Assembly: GCF_900100275.1 (NCBI RefSeq)
Contig: NZ_FNET01000001.1
Location: 62,001 to 126,000, forward strand
DNA: 64,000 bases
Direction: 5' to 3'
From: Lentzea albidocapillata subsp. violacea
GTDB taxonomy: Bacteria > Actinomycetota > Actinomycetes > Mycobacteriales > Pseudonocardiaceae
In this document: in pieces, positions 8,683-16,791 of the stretch
Position numbering within the stretch: the first letter of the stretch is position 1
How the letters are laid out: each line of letters opens with the position of its first letter
The notes under the pieces: generated by a model
What the model saw: only the letters and a program-made list of their open reading frames with translations
Database searches by the model: none
What the model was told of the DNA's origin: nothing
Program-made: the position numbers and the translations under genes

Positions 8683-9650
8683 GACGCCTCCACCGGTTGC
8701 TTGACCCTGTTCAGCGCGGCCGAGATCTTCGCGTGCGTCAGCGAACCGTTCGCTCCCGACACGTTGACCCGTTCGGAACCCGTGACCATCAACAGGTCCA
8801 GCGCGTCCCGCAACGAGGCGTCGGCATCGACGGCGGGCGCACTCGCGTCCGGTGCGTCGAGCTCGACGTCGGAGATCGGGATCAGCGCGAGGCGCATGAG
8901 GCCGGCGCCGTGGCCGATGAAGCTCGACACGTAGTCGTTGGCCGGGTTGGCGAGGATGTTCGCGGGCGTGTCGAACTGCTCGATCCGGCTGCGTTCGCTC
9001 AGCACCGCGATCCGGTCGCCGAGCCGGATGGCCTCGTCGAAGTCGTGCGTGACGAAGATGATCGTCTTGCCGATGTCGGCCTGGAGCTTGAGGAACTCGG
9101 CCTGCAGCTTCTGCCGCGTGATCGGGTCGGTGGCGCCGAACGGTTCGTCCATCAGCATCACCGGCGGATCGGCTGCCAGGGCGCGGGCGACACCGACGCG
9201 TTGCTGCTGACCACCGGAGAGCTGCTTGGGGTAGCGGTGCGCGAACGTCCCAGGGTCGAGCTGGACGGTTCGCAGCAGCTCGTCGACACGGTTGCCGGTG
9301 CGCTCCTTGGACCAGCCCAGGAGCTTCGGCACGGTGGCTATGTTCTCCGCGATCGTCATGTGCGGGAACAGGCCGATCTGCTGGATGACGTACCCGATGT
9401 GGCGGCGGAGTTCGTTGGGGTCCAGCGACAGCACGTCCTGGCCGTCGATCGTGATCGACCCGCTCGACGGCTCGATGATGCGGTTGATCATCTTCATCGT
9501 CGTGGTCTTGCCGCAACCGGACGGCCCGACGAACATGACCAGCTCGCCGGGGTCGACGCTCAGCGAGAAGTCCTCGACGGCGGCCTGCTGCTGGCCCGCG
9601 TACCGCTTGGTGACGTGGCTCAGTTCGATGCCGGCTCCTGGCTCAGACAC
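8679..9650 (-). CDS. Quaternary-ammonium ABC importer, ATP-binding protein
   Basis: A 323-residue OpuCA/ProV-like ATPase. Walker A GPSGCGKTTTMKMINR, the Q-loop, signature LSGGQQQRVGVARALA, Walker B VMLMDEPFGATD and the switch His in FVTHDF are intact. The C-terminal 90 residues after SSFIGHGAG are where CBS domains sit in OpuCA proteins. Here they keep only part of that pattern (VDADASLRDALDLLMVTG), so regulation may be reduced. The gene overlaps both neighbouring permease genes, which fixes it as a single transport unit. Confidence 0.9.
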   Translation of the reverse strand: MSEPGAGIELSHVTKRYAGQQQAAVEDFSLSVDPGELVMFVGPSGCGKTTTMKMINRIIEPSSGSITIDGQDVLSLDPNELRRHIGYVIQQIGLFPHMTIAENIATVPKLLGWSKERTGNRVDELLRTVQLDPGTFAHRYPKQLSGGQQQRVGVARALAADPPVMLMDEPFGATDPITRQKLQAEFLKLQADIGKTIIFVTHDFDEAIRLGDRIAVLSERSRIEQFDTPANILANPANDYVSSFIGHGAGLMRLALIPISDVELDAPDASAPAVDADASLRDALDLLMVTGSERVNVSGANGSLTHAKISAALNRVKQPVEAS

Positions 9651-10296
9651 GGAGACCCCTAGAAGTGCTGTAGCGGGCGATCAGGACGAAGGCGCCGTCG
9701 AGGAGCAGGGCCAGCAGCACGACGCAGATCGTGCCGGTGAGCGTGAAGTTGAGCGCGTTGACCGAGCCGAGTGACGACAGGCCCTTGAAGATGTAGAGGC
9801 CGAGACCGGGACCGGCGACGTAGGCCGCGATCGCCGCGATGCCGACCGTGAGCTGCGCCGCGACCCTGATGCCGGTCACGATGACCGGCCACGCGAGCGG
9901 CAGCTGGATGCTCAGCAGGGTCTTCACGGGCGTCATTCCCATGCCCCTGGCCGACTCGATGAGGTGTGCGGGCACCTCGCGCAGGCCGACCACGGTGTTC
10001 CGCACGATCGGCAGCAGCGAGTAGAAGACCAGCGACACCACCGTGGGCGCCCAGCCGAGCCCGAGCACGGGGCTCAGCAGCGCGAGCAGCGCCAGCGAAG
10101 GGATGGTGATCGCGATGCCGGCGGCGGTGAGCGCCGCCGTGCGCGGGACGTTCCTGTCCCACACCAGCAAGCCGATCAGAACGCCGAGAACGGTGGCGAT
10201 GGCGAGGCTCAGGGCCACCACGGCGAGGTGTTGCAGCGTCAGCATGACGAGGTCTTCCCAGCGGCGGGCCAGGAACACGTCGAGAGAACCGGACAC
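9643..10296 (-). CDS. Quaternary-ammonium ABC importer, permease 2
   Basis: A 217-residue permease, the first gene of the operon. The EAA loop ESARGMGMTPVKTLLSIQLP and about five membrane segments are clear. The start at GTG 10296 (VSGSLDVFLARRW) is set by an excellent GGAAGGAGG site 5 bases upstream. The longer open frame to 10707 runs antisense through the IclR gene and is not used. The promoter lies in the 110 bases shared with the divergent regulator. Confidence 0.87.
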   Translation of the reverse strand: MSGSLDVFLARRWEDLVMLTLQHLAVVALSLAIATVLGVLIGLLVWDRNVPRTAALTAAGIAITIPSLALLALLSPVLGLGWAPTVVSLVFYSLLPIVRNTVVGLREVPAHLIESARGMGMTPVKTLLSIQLPLAWPVIVTGIRVAAQLTVGIAAIAAYVAGPGLGLYIFKGLSSLGSVNALNFTLTGTICVVLLALLLDGAFVLIARYSTSRGLRV

Positions 10297-10359
10297 GGGG
10301 CCTCCTTCCGGCGTCGGTGCCGATGGCCGGGAACGGTAGATTTGGCGTGGTCTTATGCA

Positions 10360-10385
10360 CAACAGGTGTTGGCGATATGGCAACA
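10360..10385. promoter_or_regulatory. IclR operator candidate in divergent promoter
   Basis: Three alternating half-sites, CAACA (10360-10364), TGTTG (10367-10371) and CAACA (10381-10385), lie between the ABC operon start (10296, minus) and the IclR start (10407, plus). They form two overlapping inverted repeats with 2- and 9-base centres. The position fits autoregulation and substrate-dependent control of the operon by the neighbouring IclR protein. Confidence 0.5.
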
Positions 10386-10406
10386 GACCTCGTAGAGTGC
10401 CGCGCC

Positions 10407-11243
10407 ATGCAGGGATCTCGACGCAACTCCGCAGGTCTGGCCCGTGACATCGAAGTGCTGGAGGTGCTCGGCCGGCCCGAGGCGGTGCAGTCCGGCGGCC
10501 TCGGCGTCGTCCGGATCGCCACGCTCGTCGGCCGCGACAAGACGGTCGTGTCGCGCACACTCGCGACCCTCGGCGAAAGCGGGCTCGTCGACCGAGACCC
10601 GGACACGCAGGCCTACCGGCTCGGGTCGCGCCTGTACGCGCTGGCGGCCCGGACCGCGGAGGGCGCGCTGGCCTGGAACGCGCGCGGGCACCTGAAGCAC
10701 CTGGCACAGGTGACGCGCGAGACCGCGCACCTCTGCGTGCTGCGGGGCGGCAACGTGCTGACGTTGTTGAGCGAACTGAGCCCGAACCGCTTCCACACCA
10801 CCGGCTGGGAGGGCGTGACGACCGCGGCGTGGCGGACGCCGTCCGGGCGCGCGCTGCTCAGCGACTGGGACGCCGGGTCGCTCGGCGTCTGGTACGCCGA
10901 GCACGGCCACGACGAGGGCGTGCTGGAGGCGGGGGAGCGAGCCGACTCGACGTTCGCGGTGCTGGAGAAGCCCTCGCCGCGGCCCAACTCGATCACCGAC
11001 CTGGACACGCTGGTCGCCGAACTGCGGCGGGTGCGGGAGCGCGGTTACGCGACCTCGGACGAGGAGCTGGAACGGGGCGTGGTCGCGGCTTCGGCACCGG
11101 TGTACGACTTCACTTCGCGGGTCGTGGCGGCGCTGAACGTGTCGGCGCCCAAGGAACGGATCGGCGCGCAGCTGGACAAGCTGGGCCGGATCGTTTCCGG
11201 TGCCGCCCGGGATCTGTCGGCCGCGCTGGGCTATCCGGGCTGA
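10407..11243 (+). CDS. IclR-family transcriptional regulator
   Basis: A 278-residue regulator. An N-terminal winged HTH (about residues 10-70, with VVRIATLVGRDKTVVSRTLA and the wing YRLGSRLY) is followed by an IclR effector domain holding ETAHLCVLRGGNVLTLLSEL and RERGYATSDEELERGVVAAS. I chose ATG 10407 (MQGSRRNSAGL), since earlier in-frame ATGs at 10377 and 10317 would place the operator-like repeats inside the gene. It is divergent from the ten-gene operon and is the likely controller, sensing the imported compound or an intermediate. It ends 18 bases from the convergent XpaC-like gene. Confidence 0.9.
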   Translation: MQGSRRNSAGLARDIEVLEVLGRPEAVQSGGLGVVRIATLVGRDKTVVSRTLATLGESGLVDRDPDTQAYRLGSRLYALAARTAEGALAWNARGHLKHLAQVTRETAHLCVLRGGNVLTLLSELSPNRFHTTGWEGVTTAAWRTPSGRALLSDWDAGSLGVWYAEHGHDEGVLEAGERADSTFAVLEKPSPRPNSITDLDTLVAELRRVRERGYATSDEELERGVVAASAPVYDFTSRVVAALNVSAPKERIGAQLDKLGRIVSGAARDLSAALGYPG

Positions 11244-11261
11244 TCCGGGAACGTCGCGACG

Positions 11262-11828
11262 CTACTCGCGGTCTTCGAGGTAGCGGGTGTGGTCGGCCTG
11301 CCGTTGCGCGTCGGCCGCGTGGAACCGTTCCGCGGTCCTCCTCGCGTCGGCGTGCAGCAGGTCGAGCTGCCGCACCAGTTCCGTGCCCGAGCCCCGTGCG
11401 GCGGCGTACCACCGCGGCAGGTTGAGGTAGGTCTGCACGGACAGCGGCAGGTCGGTGCCGACGAGCCGGGTGACGGCGTGCAGGGCGTCCGGGTCGGCCC
11501 GCAGTGCGCGAGGGCGGTCGAGCATGCCGCGCAGGACCTCGGCGATCTCCGCGAGCTTCGGCGCGACCTCGTCCGGCACTCGCAGGCCTTGCACCCGTCG
11601 CACCAGCGCGTCCAACTCGGACCGCAGCGCGCCCGCCTCCTCCTCCGGGTCGGTCACCAGGGTGATCCGCTCGGGTGGCGCGGCCAGGGCGCCCACGCCG
11701 TAGAGGCCGATCACCACCACGACCCAGTACGACCCGGCGAGCCCGGCGAGGTGCAGGGCGAGGCCGAACAGCCCGCCCGCGCAGCCGGCCAGGTTCTTCC
11801 AGGAGGCGAGGTACCTACTGATAACCAC
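11262..11828 (-). CDS. Small membrane protein, XpaC-like
   Basis: A 188-residue protein with two hydrophobic segments at the N-terminus (residues 12-50), then a charged helical domain ending LPLSVQTYLNLPRWYAA and a long Glu/Arg/Ala-rich helix. This layout, and its place next to a telA gene, match XpaC (5-bromo-4-chloroindolyl phosphate hydrolysis protein), which is paired with a TelA homologue in Bacillus. The sequence match is weak to my eye, so the name is tentative. The GTG start at 11828 overlaps the VWA gene by 14 bases, so it is the last gene of this operon. Confidence 0.6.
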   Translation of the reverse strand: MVISRYLASWKNLAGCAGGLFGLALHLAGLAGSYWVVVVIGLYGVGALAAPPERITLVTDPEEEAGALRSELDALVRRVQGLRVPDEVAPKLAEIAEVLRGMLDRPRALRADPDALHAVTRLVGTDLPLSVQTYLNLPRWYAAARGSGTELVRQLDLLHADARRTAERFHAADAQRQADHTRYLEDRE

Positions 11829-13410
11829 GAATCTCCTTGAAGGCGGCCGAGAGCGAACGGCTGCGGGCGTCGAACACCTTGCCGCCGCTCATCTTCGCCA
11901 CCTGCTCCATCTCGGTCGTGGCGCTCTCACCGAACAGCACGGGGAAGATCGGGATGCCCTTGAGGTCCGGCGACAGGCTCTGGTGGAACAGCTGGAAGTC
12001 GGTGATGCCCTCGCTGCCGGTGTTCTCGCCGTCGGTCATCAGCACGATCGACGTGAACCGGTCCGGGTCGGCGTCGATCTGCCGGCGCAGCACGTCGTAA
12101 CCGCCGCGCAGACTGCTGTAGATCGCCGTGCCGCCGGACGCGTCGAGGCTCGTGGCGGTGGCGCGGATCTGGTCGAGGACGGGCCGCGGGTCGTCCTGCG
12201 GCACCTCGTACTTCAGTGGCGGCCGCGCGCTGCTGCTGAACGGCAGCAAGGTCACCTGCTCGCGGCCGTGGAACCGGCTGAACCTGCCGGCGAGCGACTC
12301 GTCGGCGCCGGTCAGCCCCGTGAGGGCCTGGCGCAGGCCGTCGATCCGGTCGCCCTGCATCGAGCCGGACGTGTCGAGCACGTAGAGCGTCCGGGACGGG
12401 CGGCGCAGCCGGTCGAAGTACGTGGTGATCAGACCGTCCACAGCGGACTGACTGCCGGGGAACGGGAGTTCCACGAGGTCCTTCGTGGCGAACTTGCCGT
12501 CCAGCCGCACCTGCGGCACGGCGGGCCGGCGGTGCGTGGTCTCCATGATCTTGCGCTGGACGTCCGCGCTCCTGAGGTGGTCGGACAGCTTCTGGTGCGC
12601 GTCACGGGCTTCCGACGACGCCGACGTGAGCAACGTGAGCGGGTAGTCGGCCGTCACCACGCCGTCGCTCGGGTAGACCAGCGTCAGCGGCTGGGGCATC
12701 GACAGCAGCACCGACTCGTAGTTGATCAGACCGTCCACTTCGGCGCCGGGGTCCTGTGCGCGCCGCTGGTAGGCCTCCGACAACCAGCCGGACGAGCCCG
12801 CCGACAGTTTCTGGGCCGAGAAGAACTCCTTGAGCTGCGGCGCGACCGCGTCGATCCGTGCCGCGTCGAGCGCCGAACCCGACCCGGACAACGCCGCCGC
12901 GACGCCGACCAGCGCGGAGAACCCGGAGTTGGAGACGGACGGATCGGTCATGCCGTAGGTGAACTTCCGCGCGCCCGCGGCTTCGGCGATCTCCGCCCAG
13001 CCGACGCGTCCGGTGTCCCAGCCCAGTTCCCGCACCTTCGCGGCGGGCAGACCCAGTACGACGGGCGAGGACATCACCTTGGCCGGCGTGCCGAGCCGCT
13101 TCTGCGCCTCCGGCACGAGTTCGAGGTAGCGGTTGGAGGAGAACCAGACCGCGTCGAAGCCCTGCTCGGCCGCGCCGCTCGCGACCTTCTCGGCACCCTC
13201 GATGGTGCCGGTGAAGCTGAACCTCACGCTGATGCCGGTGGCTTTGGCGGCCTCGTCGAGGATCGGCTGGAGGTCGGCCAGTTCGCTGCCCGCGAGGACG
13301 CGGAGGGTGCCGGGGGCGGCGTCGCCGACCGGTCTGGCCGGATCTGTCGAGTCGGAACATCCCGCCAGCAGCGCCACGACGGCGACCGCGGGAATGAGAC
13401 GGCGGATCAT
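11815..13410 (-). CDS. Lipoprotein with solute-binding domain and VWA domain
   Basis: A 531-residue secreted lipoprotein. The signal ends VVALLAGCSDS (lipobox). Residues 35-330 form a type-2 periplasmic-binding fold (TLRVLAGSELADLQPILDEA, FDAVWFSSNRYLELVPEA). Residues 345-530 form a von Willebrand A domain with a complete MIDAS motif TLYVLDTSGSMQGDRI, a conserved Thr in SGGTAIYSSL, and VLMTDGENTGS. Such proteins bind a ligand outside the membrane and a partner through a metal ion. The start ATG 13410 begins the lipoprotein signal; the much longer open frame upstream is a shadow of telA. It is coupled to telA and the XpaC-like gene. Confidence 0.85.
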   Translation of the reverse strand: MIRRLIPAVAVVALLAGCSDSTDPARPVGDAAPGTLRVLAGSELADLQPILDEAAKATGISVRFSFTGTIEGAEKVASGAAEQGFDAVWFSSNRYLELVPEAQKRLGTPAKVMSSPVVLGLPAAKVRELGWDTGRVGWAEIAEAAGARKFTYGMTDPSVSNSGFSALVGVAAALSGSGSALDAARIDAVAPQLKEFFSAQKLSAGSSGWLSEAYQRRAQDPGAEVDGLINYESVLLSMPQPLTLVYPSDGVVTADYPLTLLTSASSEARDAHQKLSDHLRSADVQRKIMETTHRRPAVPQVRLDGKFATKDLVELPFPGSQSAVDGLITTYFDRLRRPSRTLYVLDTSGSMQGDRIDGLRQALTGLTGADESLAGRFSRFHGREQVTLLPFSSSARPPLKYEVPQDDPRPVLDQIRATATSLDASGGTAIYSSLRGGYDVLRRQIDADPDRFTSIVLMTDGENTGSEGITDFQLFHQSLSPDLKGIPIFPVLFGESATTEMEQVAKMSGGKVFDARSRSLSAAFKEIRGYQ

Positions 13411-13454
13411 GCTGGCTCCTGGGAGTCGCGCTGATGGCTCGTGGAAGCGGCGGG

Positions 13455-14591
13455 TCACGGCTGGTCCCCGGTCTCCCGCACGCGGGTCAGGTGGTCGTGA
13501 GCGCGCCGGATCTCGGTGTCCAGCGCGGAGACCGTGCTGGACATGGAGTCGGCCGCACGGGCCTTGAACGTGTCGATCGCGTCGATCGCCGCGTAGATCT
13601 GGTCGAACGAGGTCCGCACCGCCTCGATGCCGACGGCCGGAGTCGCGGCGATGCGCTGGATCTCCGCGCCCTGCAACGACATCAGCGTCGCGTTCGAGCG
13701 CAGGATCGAGTCGGTCAGGCCGCGCACGGCGTCGACCTGGTCGATCACCTCGCGCTGGCCTGCCAGCGCAGCCGCGACCGCCACGCCGATCCGTAACGCG
13801 GTGACGGTCGTGCTGACCGCCCGTTCGATGCCCTTGACCAGCTCGTCGTTGTTGCGGCGCACCACGTCCAGTGCCATGTACCCCTGCGCGCACACGGCGA
13901 GCTGGGTCAGCAGGTCCTGATGTCGTTGCCGCAGGCCGAAGAGCACGTCGGCACGCAACGCCTGGGCGCGTGCGGGTTCGGCGAGGTCGAGGATCGCCAC
14001 CTGGCGCTGCACCGCCTCGTCCATCTCGGCGGCGAGGGCGGCGTCCTGTGCCAGCTTGGTCATCAGGTCCCACAGCCGTTGCCGCTCGCCCTTGATGGCC
14101 GCGTTGTCGCGCTTGAGCGCGTCCTGCCCGGACCGGAGCCTCAGCACGATGCGGTTGAGCGGCTCGTCGGCCGCGCGCAGCCGTGCCAGCAGGCCGCGGG
14201 CCGAGTTGCCGCCGGGGAGGAAGCCGAGGATCTTGCGGCCGGTCAGCTTGCTCAGGTCCTGCGGGTCGAGCTCGCGAACGGAGCGCCGCAGCTCGGTCAG
14301 GCTCGTCGAGACCTGGGCGCCGTGCGGGGACGAGACGGACGCGAGCGTGCGGTCGAGCAGCCGGCCCGCGATCTGCGCCGCCATCCGCATCTCCGCCTCG
14401 CCGAGCACCAGTGCCTCGTCGGCGATCCGGCCGAAGTCCGGTGACTGCGGGTCGACGGCGCCCAGGGCCGACACGAAGGCCTCGGCGCGCGACGACAACT
14501 CGGTCCTGTCGGCGACGGGAATGAGCCCGGCCGCGCGGTCGACCGGCACGGGCTCGACGGGATCCGGCGGTGTGAGAACGAAGTCGGTCAT
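13455..14591 (-). CDS. telA: TelA / KlaA toxic-anion-resistance family protein
   Basis: A 378-residue, almost entirely helical cytoplasmic protein with the family features: the helical KLTGRKILGFLPGG segment, the middle RLRSGQDALKRDNAAIKGER stretch, ADVLFGLRQRHQDLLTQLAV and the C-terminal FDQIYAAIDAIDTFKARAA. The family was first linked to tellurite resistance on plasmids; its biochemical role is not settled, and envelope-stress links are also reported. It sits between two solute-binding-type proteins and upstream of an XpaC-like gene. The gap to the preceding gene is 2 bases. Confidence 0.87.
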   Translation of the reverse strand: MTDFVLTPPDPVEPVPVDRAAGLIPVADRTELSSRAEAFVSALGAVDPQSPDFGRIADEALVLGEAEMRMAAQIAGRLLDRTLASVSSPHGAQVSTSLTELRRSVRELDPQDLSKLTGRKILGFLPGGNSARGLLARLRAADEPLNRIVLRLRSGQDALKRDNAAIKGERQRLWDLMTKLAQDAALAAEMDEAVQRQVAILDLAEPARAQALRADVLFGLRQRHQDLLTQLAVCAQGYMALDVVRRNNDELVKGIERAVSTTVTALRIGVAVAAALAGQREVIDQVDAVRGLTDSILRSNATLMSLQGAEIQRIAATPAVGIEAVRTSFDQIYAAIDAIDTFKARAADSMSSTVSALDTEIRRAHDHLTRVRETGDQP

Positions 14592-14593
14592 CG

Positions 14594-15679
14594 TCAGTAC
14601 TGCTTCGCGATCGCCTCGAGCATCCGTTCCAGGGTTTCGTGCGCGGGCGGTTCGACCACGTCCACGATCGTCTGCGGCACGGTCAGGCTCTTCTCCTTGA
14701 CGATGTCGTCGAAGTGCTTCGGATCAGCGGTGCGGAACCCGAACGTCGCGGCAAGCCTGCCCAGTTCGGCGTCGCCGAGCAGCAACTGCCCGACCCGATC
14801 GCCGGCCTCACGCAACGGCACCAGCGTGTGCTTGGACAGCACGGTCGGCGCCGGGTAGAGCAGCTTCATGTCCGGCCGGATCGACGAGTCGCCCCGCACC
14901 ACCCGGTCCGCGAACTGCGCCTCGTACGCCAGCACGAGCGGCGTCTTGCCCATCCCCGCGGACAGGTAGTCCTCGAACGGTCCCTCGGTGCTGCTCTGCG
15001 TGTATCCCTGGTCCAGGAACAGCTTCGACACCGCCGGCAGCACCTTGGCCTCGGCGTCCTGAGACGACACCACCCCGCCGTTGGCGACGAACGACGTGAT
15101 CGCCAGGTACATCGCCGCCGAGTTCGAGTCACGCGGATCGGTCGTCGTGACGAGGAGGTTCTTGCGCGCGGGATAGGCCGTGTTGCCCGGCAGCTGGTCC
15201 CAGCGGGTGGCCTTGGCCGCGAGCTCCAGGTACGCCTGCACGTCGAACGTCTGGTAGCCCGGCCCGGACCTGACCACGCCGGCCTTCGTCAACAGGTCGA
15301 CGACCGGGTCGAACGTGGCGACCACCATCGGCGACGAGAACGGCGCGTACGTCCGCGCGGCCCTGCGGTCGCGCTGGATCTTCTCGGCGGCGGGCGCCGA
15401 GGAAGGAAAAGCGAAGTCGTACGAGTTCAGGTCCGTGGCCGTCGCGATCTGCCGCGATCCCGCCGGATCCACCTCGACCTTCAGACCGTGCTTCGCGAAC
15501 ACGTCCTTGACCCGCTGGTCGGCGAAGAAGGCGAGCTTCTCCGAGCCGATCACACCGCGGACGGTCTGGAGCTGGGCCCGTTCGCCGGAACCCTGGCCCA
15601 GGACGATCGCCGTCACGACGCCGACCAGCAGCACGACCGCAAGACCTATGCCGAGCGTTCTCTTCACTGTCCACCTCAT
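14594..15679 (-). CDS. Membrane-anchored solute-binding-like protein
   Basis: A 361-residue protein with one uncleaved-looking N-terminal membrane segment (LGIGLAVVLLVGVVTAIVLG) and an extracytoplasmic binding-protein fold (GVIGSEKLAFFADQRVKDVF, YDFAFPSSAPAAEKIQ, PLVLAYEAQFADRVV). It resembles the binding half of the VWA lipoprotein encoded at 11815-13410 but lacks the VWA domain. It is the first gene of the telA operon. No permease or ATPase accompanies it, so it is more likely a sensor or scaffold than a transporter part. The ligand is unknown. Confidence 0.72.
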   Translation of the reverse strand: MRWTVKRTLGIGLAVVLLVGVVTAIVLGQGSGERAQLQTVRGVIGSEKLAFFADQRVKDVFAKHGLKVEVDPAGSRQIATATDLNSYDFAFPSSAPAAEKIQRDRRAARTYAPFSSPMVVATFDPVVDLLTKAGVVRSGPGYQTFDVQAYLELAAKATRWDQLPGNTAYPARKNLLVTTTDPRDSNSAAMYLAITSFVANGGVVSSQDAEAKVLPAVSKLFLDQGYTQSSTEGPFEDYLSAGMGKTPLVLAYEAQFADRVVRGDSSIRPDMKLLYPAPTVLSKHTLVPLREAGDRVGQLLLGDAELGRLAATFGFRTADPKHFDDIVKEKSLTVPQTIVDVVEPPAHETLERMLEAIAKQY

Positions 15680-15828
15680 GCCGAAAAGCCCTGTCAGGGA
15701 ACAGATCTTTCGTCACTTCGACGCCGTTGCGGGGGCGGTCGTCGCAATCGTGAGATGAACAATCCGTGAACGCGCCGATGAGTTCCGAGTGGCTCCCCCT
15801 CGCCGGCAGACCGCTTGTGACCGTCAGC

Positions 15829-16791
15829 TCAGAGATCGCTGAGCAACCACGCGACGTCGCGCACCAGCGCGTGCCGCCAGCCTGCCCGGTCGTGCCCGGC
15901 GGGGGAGCGGTTCACCCGCACGGTCGCACCTGCCTGCGCCGCAAGCTCTTCCACCACCGAGCAGTGCCGGTGCATCCTCGGCTCGTGCTCACCGACGTCG
16001 AACGCGACTCGCAGCCCGGACAGATTCGGCACCGCGCGCAGACGTGCAGCGGTGTCACCGCCGGCTGGGCCGTCGAGGGAGAGTCCGTGCTCGGGCAGGT
16101 CGCGGGCGTACCAGAACGACCCGGACTGGCACGCCACCTTCGACACCAGCGAGGGGAAGTCCAGCGCCGCCTGGAACGCGCTGAGCCCGCCCAGGCTCTG
16201 CCCGGCCACCACGAACCGCGCCAGGTCCACGGTCACGCCGTTCGAGGCGAGCAACGGCAGTAGTTCGTCCCGGATCGCCTGCCACAGTCCGGAAGAGCCG
16301 TACTCGGCATCGCGATCACGAGGTGTGGGAAGGAAAACCAGCGTGGCGGGCGGCATCTCACCGTTCTTCACCGCCGACTCGAACGCGGCGACGGCGGGAT
16401 GCACGTACATCCAGTCGTCGCCGTCGAGCAGCAGCACGACCGGCTCACCGCCCTGGTGCACGCGCACCGTCTTGCGTCCCAGCGAACCGTTCCACCGGAT
16501 GCGGAGCGGTGGCACGTCCAGCACCTCGTCCGGTCCGACGACGGGCCAGTGCGGCTGCGGCTCCAGGTCCGGTGTGGCGAAGATCGACCGGTTCGGGCCC
16601 GCCCCGGCGGGATTCGACGGGTCGGCGTGCTCCTCGCCCTCCGCGACGAAGTGGTAGGTCACGCGCAGCCGGGCCGGCATGTCGACCTCGGCGGACCACA
16701 GGTCGTCCTTCTCGTGCGTCAGCTCGACCGGGTCCAGGACGCTCTCGAACCGCAGGGAGGCCGGGCCTCCGCGCCACTCGAACCTCGTCAT
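15829..16791 (-). CDS. cchJ: Siderophore esterase (enterochelin-esterase-like), CchJ
   Basis: A 320-residue protein: an N-terminal beta-sandwich (RVTYHFVAEGEEHADPSNPA) and a C-terminal alpha/beta-hydrolase domain with VVLLLDGDDWM, the nucleophile motif FVVAGQSLGG, and a His in SPAGHDRAGWRHAL. It has no signal peptide, so it acts in the cytoplasm. It overlaps the exporter gene by 4 bases and matches the position of the S. coelicolor coelichelin esterase. Because the NRPS has no thioesterase domain, this enzyme may release or trim the peptide; opening of the imported ferri-siderophore is the alternative. Confidence 0.87.
   Translation of the reverse strand: MTRFEWRGGPASLRFESVLDPVELTHEKDDLWSAEVDMPARLRVTYHFVAEGEEHADPSNPAGAGPNRSIFATPDLEPQPHWPVVGPDEVLDVPPLRIRWNGSLGRKTVRVHQGGEPVVLLLDGDDWMYVHPAVAAFESAVKNGEMPPATLVFLPTPRDRDAEYGSSGLWQAIRDELLPLLASNGVTVDLARFVVAGQSLGGLSAFQAALDFPSLVSKVACQSGSFWYARDLPEHGLSLDGPAGGDTAARLRAVPNLSGLRVAFDVGEHEPRMHRHCSVVEELAAQAGATVRVNRSPAGHDRAGWRHALVRDVAWLLSDL

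Noticed and set aside
15680..15828. MbtH-like gene after the esterase
   Set aside because: The 149-base gap is too short and holds no coding pattern; the next gene is the telA-operon protein.
15827..15844. GCTCAG/CTGAGC hairpin at the esterase stop as a terminator
   Set aside because: Only a 6-base stem overlapping the stop codon, with no T-run; could be chance.
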